A stretch of DNA of 64,000 bases from Flavobacterium akiainvivens (GTDB lineage Bacteria; Bacteroidota; Bacteroidia; Flavobacteriales; Flavobacteriaceae), in NCBI RefSeq assembly GCF_001278115.1, contig NZ_LIYD01000005.1, positions 3,554,928-3,618,927 on the forward strand. Direction: 5' to 3'. Positions 26,655-34,186 of this stretch are shown one piece after another. Every line of letters begins with the position of its first letter. Position 1 is the first letter of the stretch. Position numbers and translations under genes: made by a program. The notes beneath the pieces were generated by a model. It saw only the letters and a program-made list of their open reading frames with translations, did no database searches and had not been told where the DNA came from.

Positions 26655-27404
26655 TTATTTATACTTTTGATTAAGGTAATCCTGCCAGCTTTTGCTTGTT
26701 GCATCAATGGTATGGGTAAGTAGTGCACCACCATTAAACGCTTTTGCCAGCTTGCCAAAGAGCGGTAGGTTAATAATGAACTTCTTTTTACCTGTTTTGC
26801 GCATCCATTCCTTAGCCATTTCGTTAAACGTGTAGGCTTTTAGCCCTCCAATCTCATAGGTTTTGCTTTCTGCCGGCTGTAGCGAAATTTCATACAACGC
26901 ATTGGCAACAGCGTCTACGGCTATGGGTTGGGCCATCACCTTTTTGGGCAGCAGCCCAATGCGGTATTTTAGCAGCGACGTAAAAATGTAGTCTATAAAG
27001 TCATGAAACTGTGTAGCCCGCAAAATTGTATACGGCACACCCGATGCCTTTATCAGTTCTTCAGAAGCCAGCTTTTGCTGGTAGTAGTTAAACGGTGTTT
27101 TGTCTATGCCTACAATGGAGATGTAAATAAGGTGTACGTTCTTGTTGCTCCCTATGGTTTGTAGCAGGTTTTGGGTAAGGAGCGTATCCTTTTTAAGGTC
27201 GGTTGCAAGGTGAAAAATAATGCTCCTGCCTTTTACTGCCTGGGCAACACCTTTGTTTGCCATTAAATCAGCCACTACCTTATTGGGGGCATTTTCGTTG
27301 TTGCTGCGGCTTGCCACTGCATACTGCAACCCTTTTTGGTTTAAAATTTGTGTAAGGCCTTTACCTAAATTGCCTGTACCGCCTGTTATTAGTATGTTTT
27401 CCAT
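26655..27404 (-). CDS. NAD(P)-binding (NmrA-like, atypical SDR) protein
   Basis: 249 residues. The N-terminal nucleotide-binding motif GGTGNLGKG (8-16) is intact, with an Arg/Ser stretch after beta-2 (AVASRSNNE) suggesting NADP. Downstream there is LIYISIVGIDKTPFNYYQQKLASEELI, with the Tyr-x-x-x-Lys like arrangement (YYQQK), and PYTILRATQFHDF, typical of atypical SDRs related to NmrA or complex I-associated 39-kDa proteins. A role as a quinone/aldehyde reductase or redox sensor is possible. It is a single gene and its substrate is not clear. Confidence 0.82.
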   Translation of the reverse strand: MENILITGGTGNLGKGLTQILNQKGLQYAVASRSNNENAPNKVVADLMANKGVAQAVKGRSIIFHLATDLKKDTLLTQNLLQTIGSNKNVHLIYISIVGIDKTPFNYYQQKLASEELIKASGVPYTILRATQFHDFIDYIFTSLLKYRIGLLPKKVMAQPIAVDAVANALYEISLQPAESKTYEIGGLKAYTFNEMAKEWMRKTGKKKFIINLPLFGKLAKAFNGGALLTHTIDATSKSWQDYLNQKYK

Positions 27405-27498
27405 TTTTAAATTGGTTTAAATTGGTAATACGTTTAGTATCAGGTCAAAGGTGCGGGTTATTAAAGCCAATACGGTTAAACTGGTTTAAGAAAGCAAA

Positions 27499-27523
27499 AA
27501 GCCCCGCACAACGTGCAGGGCCC
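27499..27523 (-). terminator. Terminator of the choice-of-anchor L gene
   Basis: GCCCCGCAC / GTGCAGGGC with one C-A mismatch and an AAC loop. On the minus strand TTTTTGC follows. Confidence 0.7.
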
Positions 27524-27540
27524 TTATATTGAAGTTGATA

Positions 27541-30042
27541 TTATTCCTTTACCACCTTAATAACTTTTTCACCGGTTTCGGCCTGAACCTTTAGCAGGTA
27601 AATGCCGTTTGCAACGCCTGTAAGGTTAATTGTGGCCTGCGTGTTGTTAATGGCGGTGTGCTGCACCTGCTGCCCCAGGGTGTTGTATAGCGTGGCGCTA
27701 AGCAGGGTAGTGGTGTGTTCCAGCTTCAGTTCATCTTTAACCGGGTTAGGGTAGCAGCGCAGGGTGGCCATGCTGTTGCCCTCAAGGCCGGAAACAAGGT
27801 GTACGGTTACCGGCAGGCGTTCTATGCCGGCACAGTTGTCTATATACTGTGCAGCATAATACGTGGTGCCATCTGTAAGCGGGGTGTCCATACCAAGAAA
27901 TGTGCCGCCCATTGCGGCGGTAAACCAGCTTATGCCTGTGCCTTCCACCTCAAGGCTGGCAACTGTTTGCCCCTGCGTAAAGGTTTGCGGACTTTCGCCG
28001 GTAGGCGCCGGGGGGTAAATGTCAAAAAACAAATCAGTGGTGGTATTGCAGGTGGTATTGGTAACGGTAAGGGTGTTGCTGCAGTAATTCAGGTCGGGCA
28101 GGGTAAAGGTGGTTTGCTGGGTAGCCACTCCGTTAAGTGCGTACGTATAGCTAAAGGCGTCGTTTACAATTACCCCGGCCGTTGTGCCTTCCACCTGTAT
28201 TTGTATAAGCTGGGCCCAATCCTGCAAAGGCTGCAAAAGCACCTCATAGCAACCTGTTTCAGGGTCGGTTATGCGCACCCATACAAACGTTGCCCCTGCC
28301 TGTGGTACAAAGGTTTCGGGCTGTTCAATACCGTTTAAGCCTGCTTCGGCATGTTCTTCGGTAAGATGATAGGTAACATCATAAAGATTTATATTCCACA
28401 GGCTGTTTGCATTAACCGTAAGGTTTATTGCACTGTTTGCACACGTGGCTATTGCGGGCAGGTTGTCTTCATAAATAGGAGAGGGCACTGCCTTAATAAC
28501 AAATTCTTCTATATCATACATATCTAAATTTATCATAGAGTTTACCCTTACATACAGTGTTTGCTCCAGTGCTAAGTTGTTAGTATATCCGGTGTTGATG
28601 CTTAGTACGTTATCTCCGTTTTGTGCATCTTCAAAACTTTCATAATACGTTATGCTGTAGTTGCCCGGCCCCTGCGTGGCGGCTGTTACCAGAGGGCTAT
28701 ATACCCCGGCGAGGTCAAACAGGGCAAAACCATCGTTATCAGCATCGCACAGCACATAAGGCGGCAGTGGGCTTATGATAATAGTGTCATCGGGCGGTAC
28801 ACTGTCTCCTATATTAAAACTACCCCCGTTAAGAAATATAGCCGAATCAAACTGGGGGTCGGTACGGTCGGCTATTACAAACTTAAGGTGGTAGGTAACG
28901 CCTTCCATTACGGGGTGGTCTACAAAAAACGGGGTGGTACGGCCGTTAAAGTTCATGGGGCCGTCTACCACACCCGGCTGGTGAAACGTGCCGAAATAAG
29001 ATACGTTAGCCCCTGCGCAGGCACTGTTATATGCGCCATTGCGCACCGTATAAGACGATATGGGCAAATTTGTGCCCGGCACAATAGCCAGGTTAGTAAC
29101 TTCATCGGTTTCGGTATTGGTAAGCAGTATGGCAAAAGCATCGCCATAATCGCACTGAAAAGCACCATATTCTTCAGAAGCATACAGGAAGCTGAATGTA
29201 AGGGGGGCGGTTCCGCCTACAAAGTCAAACTCGAGCGATGTGGCATTTTGCGCATTAAAGCCACTGCCTACATCAGGGTAGGTAAGCAATATGGCAGCAA
29301 GGTCTGCATCGCCGCCCCAGGTGGCAGTACCGGCGCTTTGTATGTTGCCGTTGGGGCCTTCGGCTGCCTTTGCGCTACCGGTGCTTAATACTATGCCGTC
29401 TTCAAACGGAAACATGGTATTGGTTTGCGAAAAATAGCCTATGCCATTAGGCCCGGCAGCATTATTGCTGCTGCCGGTAGAGGCTGTAATGTTAGTAATG
29501 CCAAGGCCCGGCTGTGCTGCAAAAATGTCCTGTACAAGTTGTTGTGCAGTATATTGTGTGGTGCTAACGCTTATGCCCGGTGGCGGGGTAACTATGCAAA
29601 TACTAAAATCAGTATCTACGGGTGGGTTTGCCGCAGTAGTAACGGTGTAGAGCCTTATATAATAGTTGGTTTCGGGGGTTACTGTTGCTGTAAATGTGTT
29701 GTTGTATGTTGTAGCACAAAATACCACCGGCCCGCTGCATGAACCCTCATACAGTTCATATTGCATGGTAGAGGTAAGGCTGCTCAGGTTGTTTACAGTA
29801 ATAGATGCCCTGTCATAAATAGCGGTAAAGGTATACCACACGTCGTCATCGGCACTGCCGCCGCAGGTTGTGGCACCGCCGCTTGCCGTGGCATTAAGCA
29901 CAGTGCCGTTAGTAGTTGCGGTACAGTTTATATCCTGGCTAACAGTTAGCGCTACGGCACTGCTGCAATCATCATTTCCGGGCTGCGAAAAGCCATAAAA
30001 TACAATGAAGCCCAGTAATACGGTAAGGTAGTTTTTTTTCAT
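27541..30042 (-). CDS. Choice-of-anchor L domain protein with T9SS sorting signal
   Basis: 833 residues. A signal peptide (ending FYGFSQ) is followed by a short beta-domain with Cys pairs (about 22-150), a choice-of-anchor L domain (about 155-410, with YTAQQLVQDIFAAQPGLGI, FPFEDGIVLSTGSAKAAEG and FSFLYASEEYGAFQCDYGDA), further Ig-like segments with tandem strands (about 415-750), and a C-terminal type A T9SS signal (LRCYPNPVKDELKLEH to GEKVIKVVKE). It is an exported surface or secreted adhesin-like protein. The C-terminal YPNP motif confirms T9SS export. It is a single gene with a terminator downstream. Confidence 0.9.
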   Translation of the reverse strand: MKKNYLTVLLGFIVFYGFSQPGNDDCSSAVALTVSQDINCTATTNGTVLNATASGGATTCGGSADDDVWYTFTAIYDRASITVNNLSSLTSTMQYELYEGSCSGPVVFCATTYNNTFTATVTPETNYYIRLYTVTTAANPPVDTDFSICIVTPPPGISVSTTQYTAQQLVQDIFAAQPGLGITNITASTGSSNNAAGPNGIGYFSQTNTMFPFEDGIVLSTGSAKAAEGPNGNIQSAGTATWGGDADLAAILLTYPDVGSGFNAQNATSLEFDFVGGTAPLTFSFLYASEEYGAFQCDYGDAFAILLTNTETDEVTNLAIVPGTNLPISSYTVRNGAYNSACAGANVSYFGTFHQPGVVDGPMNFNGRTTPFFVDHPVMEGVTYHLKFVIADRTDPQFDSAIFLNGGSFNIGDSVPPDDTIIISPLPPYVLCDADNDGFALFDLAGVYSPLVTAATQGPGNYSITYYESFEDAQNGDNVLSINTGYTNNLALEQTLYVRVNSMINLDMYDIEEFVIKAVPSPIYEDNLPAIATCANSAINLTVNANSLWNINLYDVTYHLTEEHAEAGLNGIEQPETFVPQAGATFVWVRITDPETGCYEVLLQPLQDWAQLIQIQVEGTTAGVIVNDAFSYTYALNGVATQQTTFTLPDLNYCSNTLTVTNTTCNTTTDLFFDIYPPAPTGESPQTFTQGQTVASLEVEGTGISWFTAAMGGTFLGMDTPLTDGTTYYAAQYIDNCAGIERLPVTVHLVSGLEGNSMATLRCYPNPVKDELKLEHTTTLLSATLYNTLGQQVQHTAINNTQATINLTGVANGIYLLKVQAETGEKVIKVVKE

Positions 30043-30128
30043 AACAGCTTGATTTGGTACAGCTAATGTATGAAAAAGGATATTGCATGATTCGCAAAAG
30101 TTATGCGCTGCTTTTTACCTTTGCGGGT

Positions 30129-30566
30129 CTATTTCAGGTAAAAACAAAAGTTATAGTAGTCTATAATAGCCTTACCTTTAAGCAGCACATCGGCCCCTAT
30201 AATGCCGTGCACGGGCTTGGCCTTATACTGGCGCAGGGCTTCGTTAACATGGCTCATGTCAAATATTACAAGGCCAAAGGTTTTGGTACTCCAGCGGCCC
30301 AGTTTAAGGGTGTTGCGCAAAGAAGTCTGGGTTATCATGTCGGTGCCGCCCGCGCCCGCCGCCCGGGTGTCGCTGTCGGTAGCAACAAGGTTAAAGGTGG
30401 TTATGGCCTCAAAGCCTACACAGCTGTTGCTGGCGCCGGTATCGAGTATAAAGTTACCTTCAACGCCATTAAGGGTGGCTTTAACAAGCAGGTGCTGGGT
30501 CTTGCTTATTTTAAAACGCACCCGTTTATAACCCTTTGGTTTAAGGGTATCATACAGGTTTTCCAA
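30129..30566 (-). CDS. Retropepsin-like aspartic protease
   Basis: 145 residues with the catalytic motif ILDTGASNSCVG (Asp-Thr-Gly at about 42-44) and a second conserved hydrophobic-Gly block HGIIGADVL (about 120-128), as in single-domain bacterial retropepsin-like proteins. Such enzymes act as homodimers, one Asp per subunit. No signal peptide is seen, so it is cytosolic or uncertain. It lies upstream of the choice-of-anchor L gene, about 90 bp away, with no clear operon link. The opposite strand holds a longer open frame that I reject as a shadow because the DTG motif fits this strand. Confidence 0.82.
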   Translation of the reverse strand: MENLYDTLKPKGYKRVRFKISKTQHLLVKATLNGVEGNFILDTGASNSCVGFEAITTFNLVATDSDTRAAGAGGTDMITQTSLRNTLKLGRWSTKTFGLVIFDMSHVNEALRQYKAKPVHGIIGADVLLKGKAIIDYYNFCFYLK

Positions 30567-30653
30567 GTCGTAGTAATTTTAGTAGTTGGTAATAGCAGAG
30601 CCAAAAATAATGTAAAAATCACGTTTATCGTTACAAATGGCGTATCAAGTTTG

Positions 30654-30661
30654 TAATTTTG
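30654..30661 (+). promoter_or_regulatory. Putative -7 element upstream of tatD
   Basis: TAATTTTG, an exact TAnnTTTG, 18 nt before the chosen ATG at 30679. No TTG at standard distance was seen. Confidence 0.35.
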
Positions 30662-30678
30662 CACCATAAATGCTTGCA

Positions 30679-31446
30679 ATGACCTTTACCGATACCCACA
30701 CCCACCTTTACAGCGAAGAATTTGCACAGGATCGCGATGCCATGATACAGCGTGCCTTTGCTGCCGGGGTTACCCGCCTTTTTGTGCCGTCTATAGACTC
30801 CACCTATACACAGCAAATGTATGATTTAGAGGCGCAGTACCCGGAAAATGTGTTCCTTATGATGGGCCTGCACCCCACTTATGTTAAGGAAAACTACCTT
30901 GACGAGCTGGCGCATGTAGAAGCCCACCTGGCGCAACATAAATTCTATGCCGTAGGCGAAATAGGGGTAGACCTGTATTGGGATAAAACATTCCTAAAAC
31001 AGCAGCAGGAGGCTTTCAGCAGGCAGATACAGCTTGCCAAACAGTACAAACTGCCCATAAACATACACTGCCGCGATGCTTTTGATGAAACCTTTGATGT
31101 TTTGGAAAGTGAGAAAGGCGAGGGGCTGTACGGTATTTTCCATTGCTTTACGGGCGATTTTGAGCAGGCACAGCGCGCCATAGGTTACGGCATGAAGCTG
31201 GGCATAGGCGGTGTAGCCACCTTTAAAAACGGAAAGATAGACCAGTTCCTGGCCGATATCCCACTACAAAACATAGTGTTGGAGACCGATGCGCCCTACC
31301 TTTCGCCCGTGCCACACCGCGGCAAACGCAACGAAAGCGCCTATGTAGCCCTTGTAGCCCAAAAGCTGGCCGAGCTTTATGGCGTAAGTGTTGAGGAAAT
31401 AGCCCGCGTTACCACTCAAAACTCAAAAGAGGTGTATGGGGTGTAA
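30679..31446 (+). CDS. TatD family metal-dependent hydrolase
   Basis: About 255 residues. It has metal ligands in DTHTHL (His7, His9), GLHPTY, GEIGVDLYWD, IHCRD and HCFTGD, and the conserved LETDAPYLSPVPHRGKRNE-type block split across about 200-220. It is a cytosolic DNase/hydrolase of the amidohydrolase TIM-barrel group (metal-dependent 3'-5' DNA end processing in E. coli TatD). I take the second ATG, MTFTDTHTH, in line with family starts; the ATG at 30670 adds only MLA. It stands alone. Confidence 0.93.
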   Translation: MTFTDTHTHLYSEEFAQDRDAMIQRAFAAGVTRLFVPSIDSTYTQQMYDLEAQYPENVFLMMGLHPTYVKENYLDELAHVEAHLAQHKFYAVGEIGVDLYWDKTFLKQQQEAFSRQIQLAKQYKLPINIHCRDAFDETFDVLESEKGEGLYGIFHCFTGDFEQAQRAIGYGMKLGIGGVATFKNGKIDQFLADIPLQNIVLETDAPYLSPVPHRGKRNESAYVALVAQKLAELYGVSVEEIARVTTQNSKEVYGV

Positions 31447-31865
31447 ACTTAGAAGGCAGAACTTAGAATTCAGAATTTAAGCTACAGGCTACGGCTTGTC
31501 AGCCTGAGCTTGTCGAAGGGCCGGTATAGTTAATCATCTGTAAAGGCGGAGTACACGAAACTCAGGATAAAGGTGAATTAAAGGGTACAAGGCTTTACTT
31601 CGTCAGTTCGGTCTTCGCCCTCGGGTGTGTCCTTCCGCCGAAGGCGGCTTCCTGTTGTGGCCTTTGTGAAAAAAATTGTGTTCCTTGTGTTTAAAAATAA
31701 CACATTCCTCCGGGGCTCTCAAATACCAAATTAAGGTATCCGCAACACCCAACCCATAAAAATAAACTATAAACCTAGGTCTCATAAGTAGCGTTAACAA
31801 AAATTTTCGGTTTAAATACAGTAATTTTTTGTTCTTTTGTAAAGTTTTAACCCTTTATTAAGCGC
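31447..31865. other. Intergenic region with dispersed repeat-like sequences
   Basis: About 420 bp without a credible gene. At 31498-31522 it holds TCAGCCTGAGCTTGTCGAAG and following GGGCC, a sequence that recurs in intergenic DNA of many bacteria. At 31634-31646 CCGCCGAAGGCGG is a small hairpin. At 31661-31695 there is a stretch of TTTGTG/TTGTG words resembling 36311-36344 and, less well, 45531-45558. The promoter of the acyltransferase gene should lie in the last 60 bp. Confidence 0.5.
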
Positions 31866-33002
31866 ATGTCGAAATTTGATCATATCCGCCCGTTTTATGA
31901 TACCGAAGTAAACGAGGCCCTGCACAGTGTTGTGCAACATCCTATGATGAAAGCCCTCATGAGCTTTACTTTTCCCGATACCCCCGAAGAGGTATGGGCA
32001 GAGCAGCTTAAAAGAACGCACTCAAAACGCGATTTCCAGGCTAATTTTATTTACCACGCCATACAAATGGTGCTGCAAAAAAGCTCTGAAGGCTTAACTA
32101 CTTCAGGCTTTGAGAATTTAGACCCGCATACATCATACCTGTACATATCAAACCACCGCGATATCATTCTTGATACCTCGCTGCTTAACGTGTCTTTGCT
32201 GGAACATAAAATGATTATGACCGCCAGCGCCATAGGCGATAACCTGGTGCAAAAAAGTTTCCTGCACGCCCTTAGCCGCCTTAACCGCAACTTTGTGGTG
32301 CAGCGCGGGCTTTCGCCAAGGGAACTCCTGCAAAGCTCTAAGCTTATGAGCGAGTATATGTGCCAGCTTTTAACCCGCGAAAACCGCAGCGTATGGATTG
32401 CCCAGCGCGAAGGCCGCACTAAAGACGGTAACGATGCCACCCAGCAGGGCGTACTCAAAATGATTGCCATGGCAAGCGATGAGGCTAATCTTATGGATTA
32501 CTTTAAAAAACTGCGTGTGGTGCCGGTGTCTATATCGTATGAATATGACCCTACAGATGCCCTTAAGATGCCGCAGCTTATGGCTAAGGCTAACGATGAG
32601 GTATACGTAAAGGAAAAGAACGAAGACTTCAACACGCTGCTTAGCGGCATTATGGGCCAGAAAAAGCGCATACACCTGCACATAGGCAAACCGCTTAACC
32701 CGGCCGACCTTGATACCATTGCTGTTGAAAACGACAACGCCAACAAGCAGATACAGGCACTGGCGCAATTGCTGGACGATGCCATTATACAGGGCTACAA
32801 GCTATGGCCTACCAACTATATTGCGTATGACCTGCTGCACGATTGCACCCAGTTTGCAGATAAGTATACCGAAAAGGAAAAGCAGCTGTTTGAGCGCCGC
32901 CTTGAGCTGCGCATAGATATAGATAACAAGGTTATGCGCGAAGGGTTCCTGGCCATGTATGCCAACCCCGTGGTTAACAAAATGAAATACCAGGATGCCT
33001 AA
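31866..33002 (+). CDS. Glycerol-phosphate-type acyltransferase (PlsC superfamily)
   Basis: 378 residues. The acyltransferase block I reads NHRDIILD (96-103), where His to Asp spacing is five residues rather than the usual four, followed by FVVQRGLSPRELLQSS and IAQREGRTKDGNDATQQG (block III-like), then KKLRVVPVSISYEYDPTD. It is likely a 1-acyl-glycerol-3-phosphate or related acyltransferase on the inner membrane face, in phospholipid or aminolipid synthesis. There is no strong transmembrane segment. It overlaps the asparaginase gene by 8 nt (ATG at 32995). Confidence 0.86.
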   Translation: MSKFDHIRPFYDTEVNEALHSVVQHPMMKALMSFTFPDTPEEVWAEQLKRTHSKRDFQANFIYHAIQMVLQKSSEGLTTSGFENLDPHTSYLYISNHRDIILDTSLLNVSLLEHKMIMTASAIGDNLVQKSFLHALSRLNRNFVVQRGLSPRELLQSSKLMSEYMCQLLTRENRSVWIAQREGRTKDGNDATQQGVLKMIAMASDEANLMDYFKKLRVVPVSISYEYDPTDALKMPQLMAKANDEVYVKEKNEDFNTLLSGIMGQKKRIHLHIGKPLNPADLDTIAVENDNANKQIQALAQLLDDAIIQGYKLWPTNYIAYDLLHDCTQFADKYTEKEKQLFERRLELRIDIDNKVMREGFLAMYANPVVNKMKYQDA

Positions 33003-34029
33003 GCCGCGTATATTGCTCATATATACCGGGGGTACCATAGGCATGGTTAAAAATTTTGATACCGGCGCCCTGCGTGTGTTCAACTTTAGCAAGCTGTTGC
33101 AGCGCATACCGGAGCTTAAGCAGCTGGACTGCGATATCGAAACCGTTTCGTTTGAAAAACCCATCGACTCCAGCAACATGAACCCCGCCATGTGGGTTAA
33201 AATGGCCAATATTGTTACCAAAAACTACAATGCTTTTGATGGTTTTGTAATCCTGCACGGGTCAGACACCATGTCATACTCGGCATCGGCGTTAAGCTTT
33301 ATGCTGCACAACCTCAGCAAGCCGGTGGTGTTTACGGGCTCCCAATTGCCTATTGGCGATTTGCGTACCGATGCCAAGGAAAACCTTATAACTGCCATTC
33401 AGGTGGCCTCAATGCAAAAAGACGGTAAGCCTGTTATAAGCGAAGTATGCCTGTATTTTGAATACAAGCTATACCGCGGCAACCGCACTACAAAAATAAG
33501 CGCCGAGCATTTTAATGCATTCACCTCGCCCAACTTCCCGGCCCTTGCCGAAAGCGGCGTGCACCTTAAAATAAATACCGAATACCTGCTGCCGGTTATG
33601 GTTACGGGCGACTTTACCGCCAAAACCGCTTTTGACGGCAATGTGGCCATTGTAAAAATGTTCCCCGGTCTTACGGCCGAGGTGTTAAAGGCCATGGTGA
33701 GCATACCCAGGCTTAAGGGTATTGTCTTAGAAACCTACGGCAGCGGCAACGCCCCAACCGAGGACTGGTTTATAGGCATACTGCAAAAAGCCATAGAGGG
33801 CGGCCTGCACGTGGCTAATGTAACCCAGTGCAGCGGCGGCCGTGTTAACATGGGGCATTATGAAACCAGTACGCTGCTAAAAGAAATAGGCGTTATAAGC
33901 GGCGCCGACATTACCACCGAAGCCGCCATAACCAAAATGATGTACCTGCTGGGGCAACAGGTGCCGCACCACAATTTTAAAGAACTGTTTGAAGCCCCGT
34001 TGCACGGCGAGCTCTCGCCCGTAGTGTAA
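32995..34029 (+). CDS. ansA: L-asparaginase, type I
   Basis: 344 residues, about the length of type I asparaginases. The nucleophile Thr14 is in YTGGTIGM (10-17) and the second catalytic block HGSDTMSYSASAL is at 88-100. There is no signal peptide, so it is cytosolic. It converts asparagine to aspartate and ammonia. It is translationally coupled to the acyltransferase gene by an 8-nt overlap, and tRNA-Ser starts 12 nt past its stop. Confidence 0.93.
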   Translation: MPKPRILLIYTGGTIGMVKNFDTGALRVFNFSKLLQRIPELKQLDCDIETVSFEKPIDSSNMNPAMWVKMANIVTKNYNAFDGFVILHGSDTMSYSASALSFMLHNLSKPVVFTGSQLPIGDLRTDAKENLITAIQVASMQKDGKPVISEVCLYFEYKLYRGNRTTKISAEHFNAFTSPNFPALAESGVHLKINTEYLLPVMVTGDFTAKTAFDGNVAIVKMFPGLTAEVLKAMVSIPRLKGIVLETYGSGNAPTEDWFIGILQKAIEGGLHVANVTQCSGGRVNMGHYETSTLLKEIGVISGADITTEAAITKMMYLLGQQVPHHNFKELFEAPLHGELSPVV

Positions 34030-34040
34030 ATAAAATATTT

Positions 34041-34128
34041 AGAGAGGTGGCCGAGTGGTCGAAGGCGCACGCCTGGAAAGTGTGTATGCTCCAAAAGGGC
34101 ATCGAGGGTTCGAATCCCTTCCTCTCTG
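34041..34128 (+). tRNA. tRNA-Ser (anticodon GGA)
   Basis: 88-nt class II tRNA. The acceptor stem AGAGAGG / CCTCTCT pairs perfectly with discriminator G. The D arm is GCCGAGTGGTCGAAGGC, the anticodon loop CTGGAAA carries GGA (reads UCC/UCU), the long variable arm is TATGCTCCAAAAGGGCATC, and the T arm is GAGGGTTCGAATCCCTT. CCA is not encoded. It starts 12 nt after ansA and may be read through from it. No direct copy of its 3' end was found up to 36.4 kb. Confidence 0.97.
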
Positions 34129-34186
34129 CTAAAGCAACACGATGCCCTGAAAGATGGATGTGTTAGTCCTTGGTTTTATAGACGAG

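Noticed and set aside
30054..30656. 200-residue + strand frame across the retropepsin gene
   Set aside because: The minus strand carries the DTG motif and family structure; the + strand frame has no recognisable features.
31603..31800. 65-residue frame in the 31.4-31.9 kb gap
   Set aside because: It runs through repeat-like spacer DNA, with no start site or family support.
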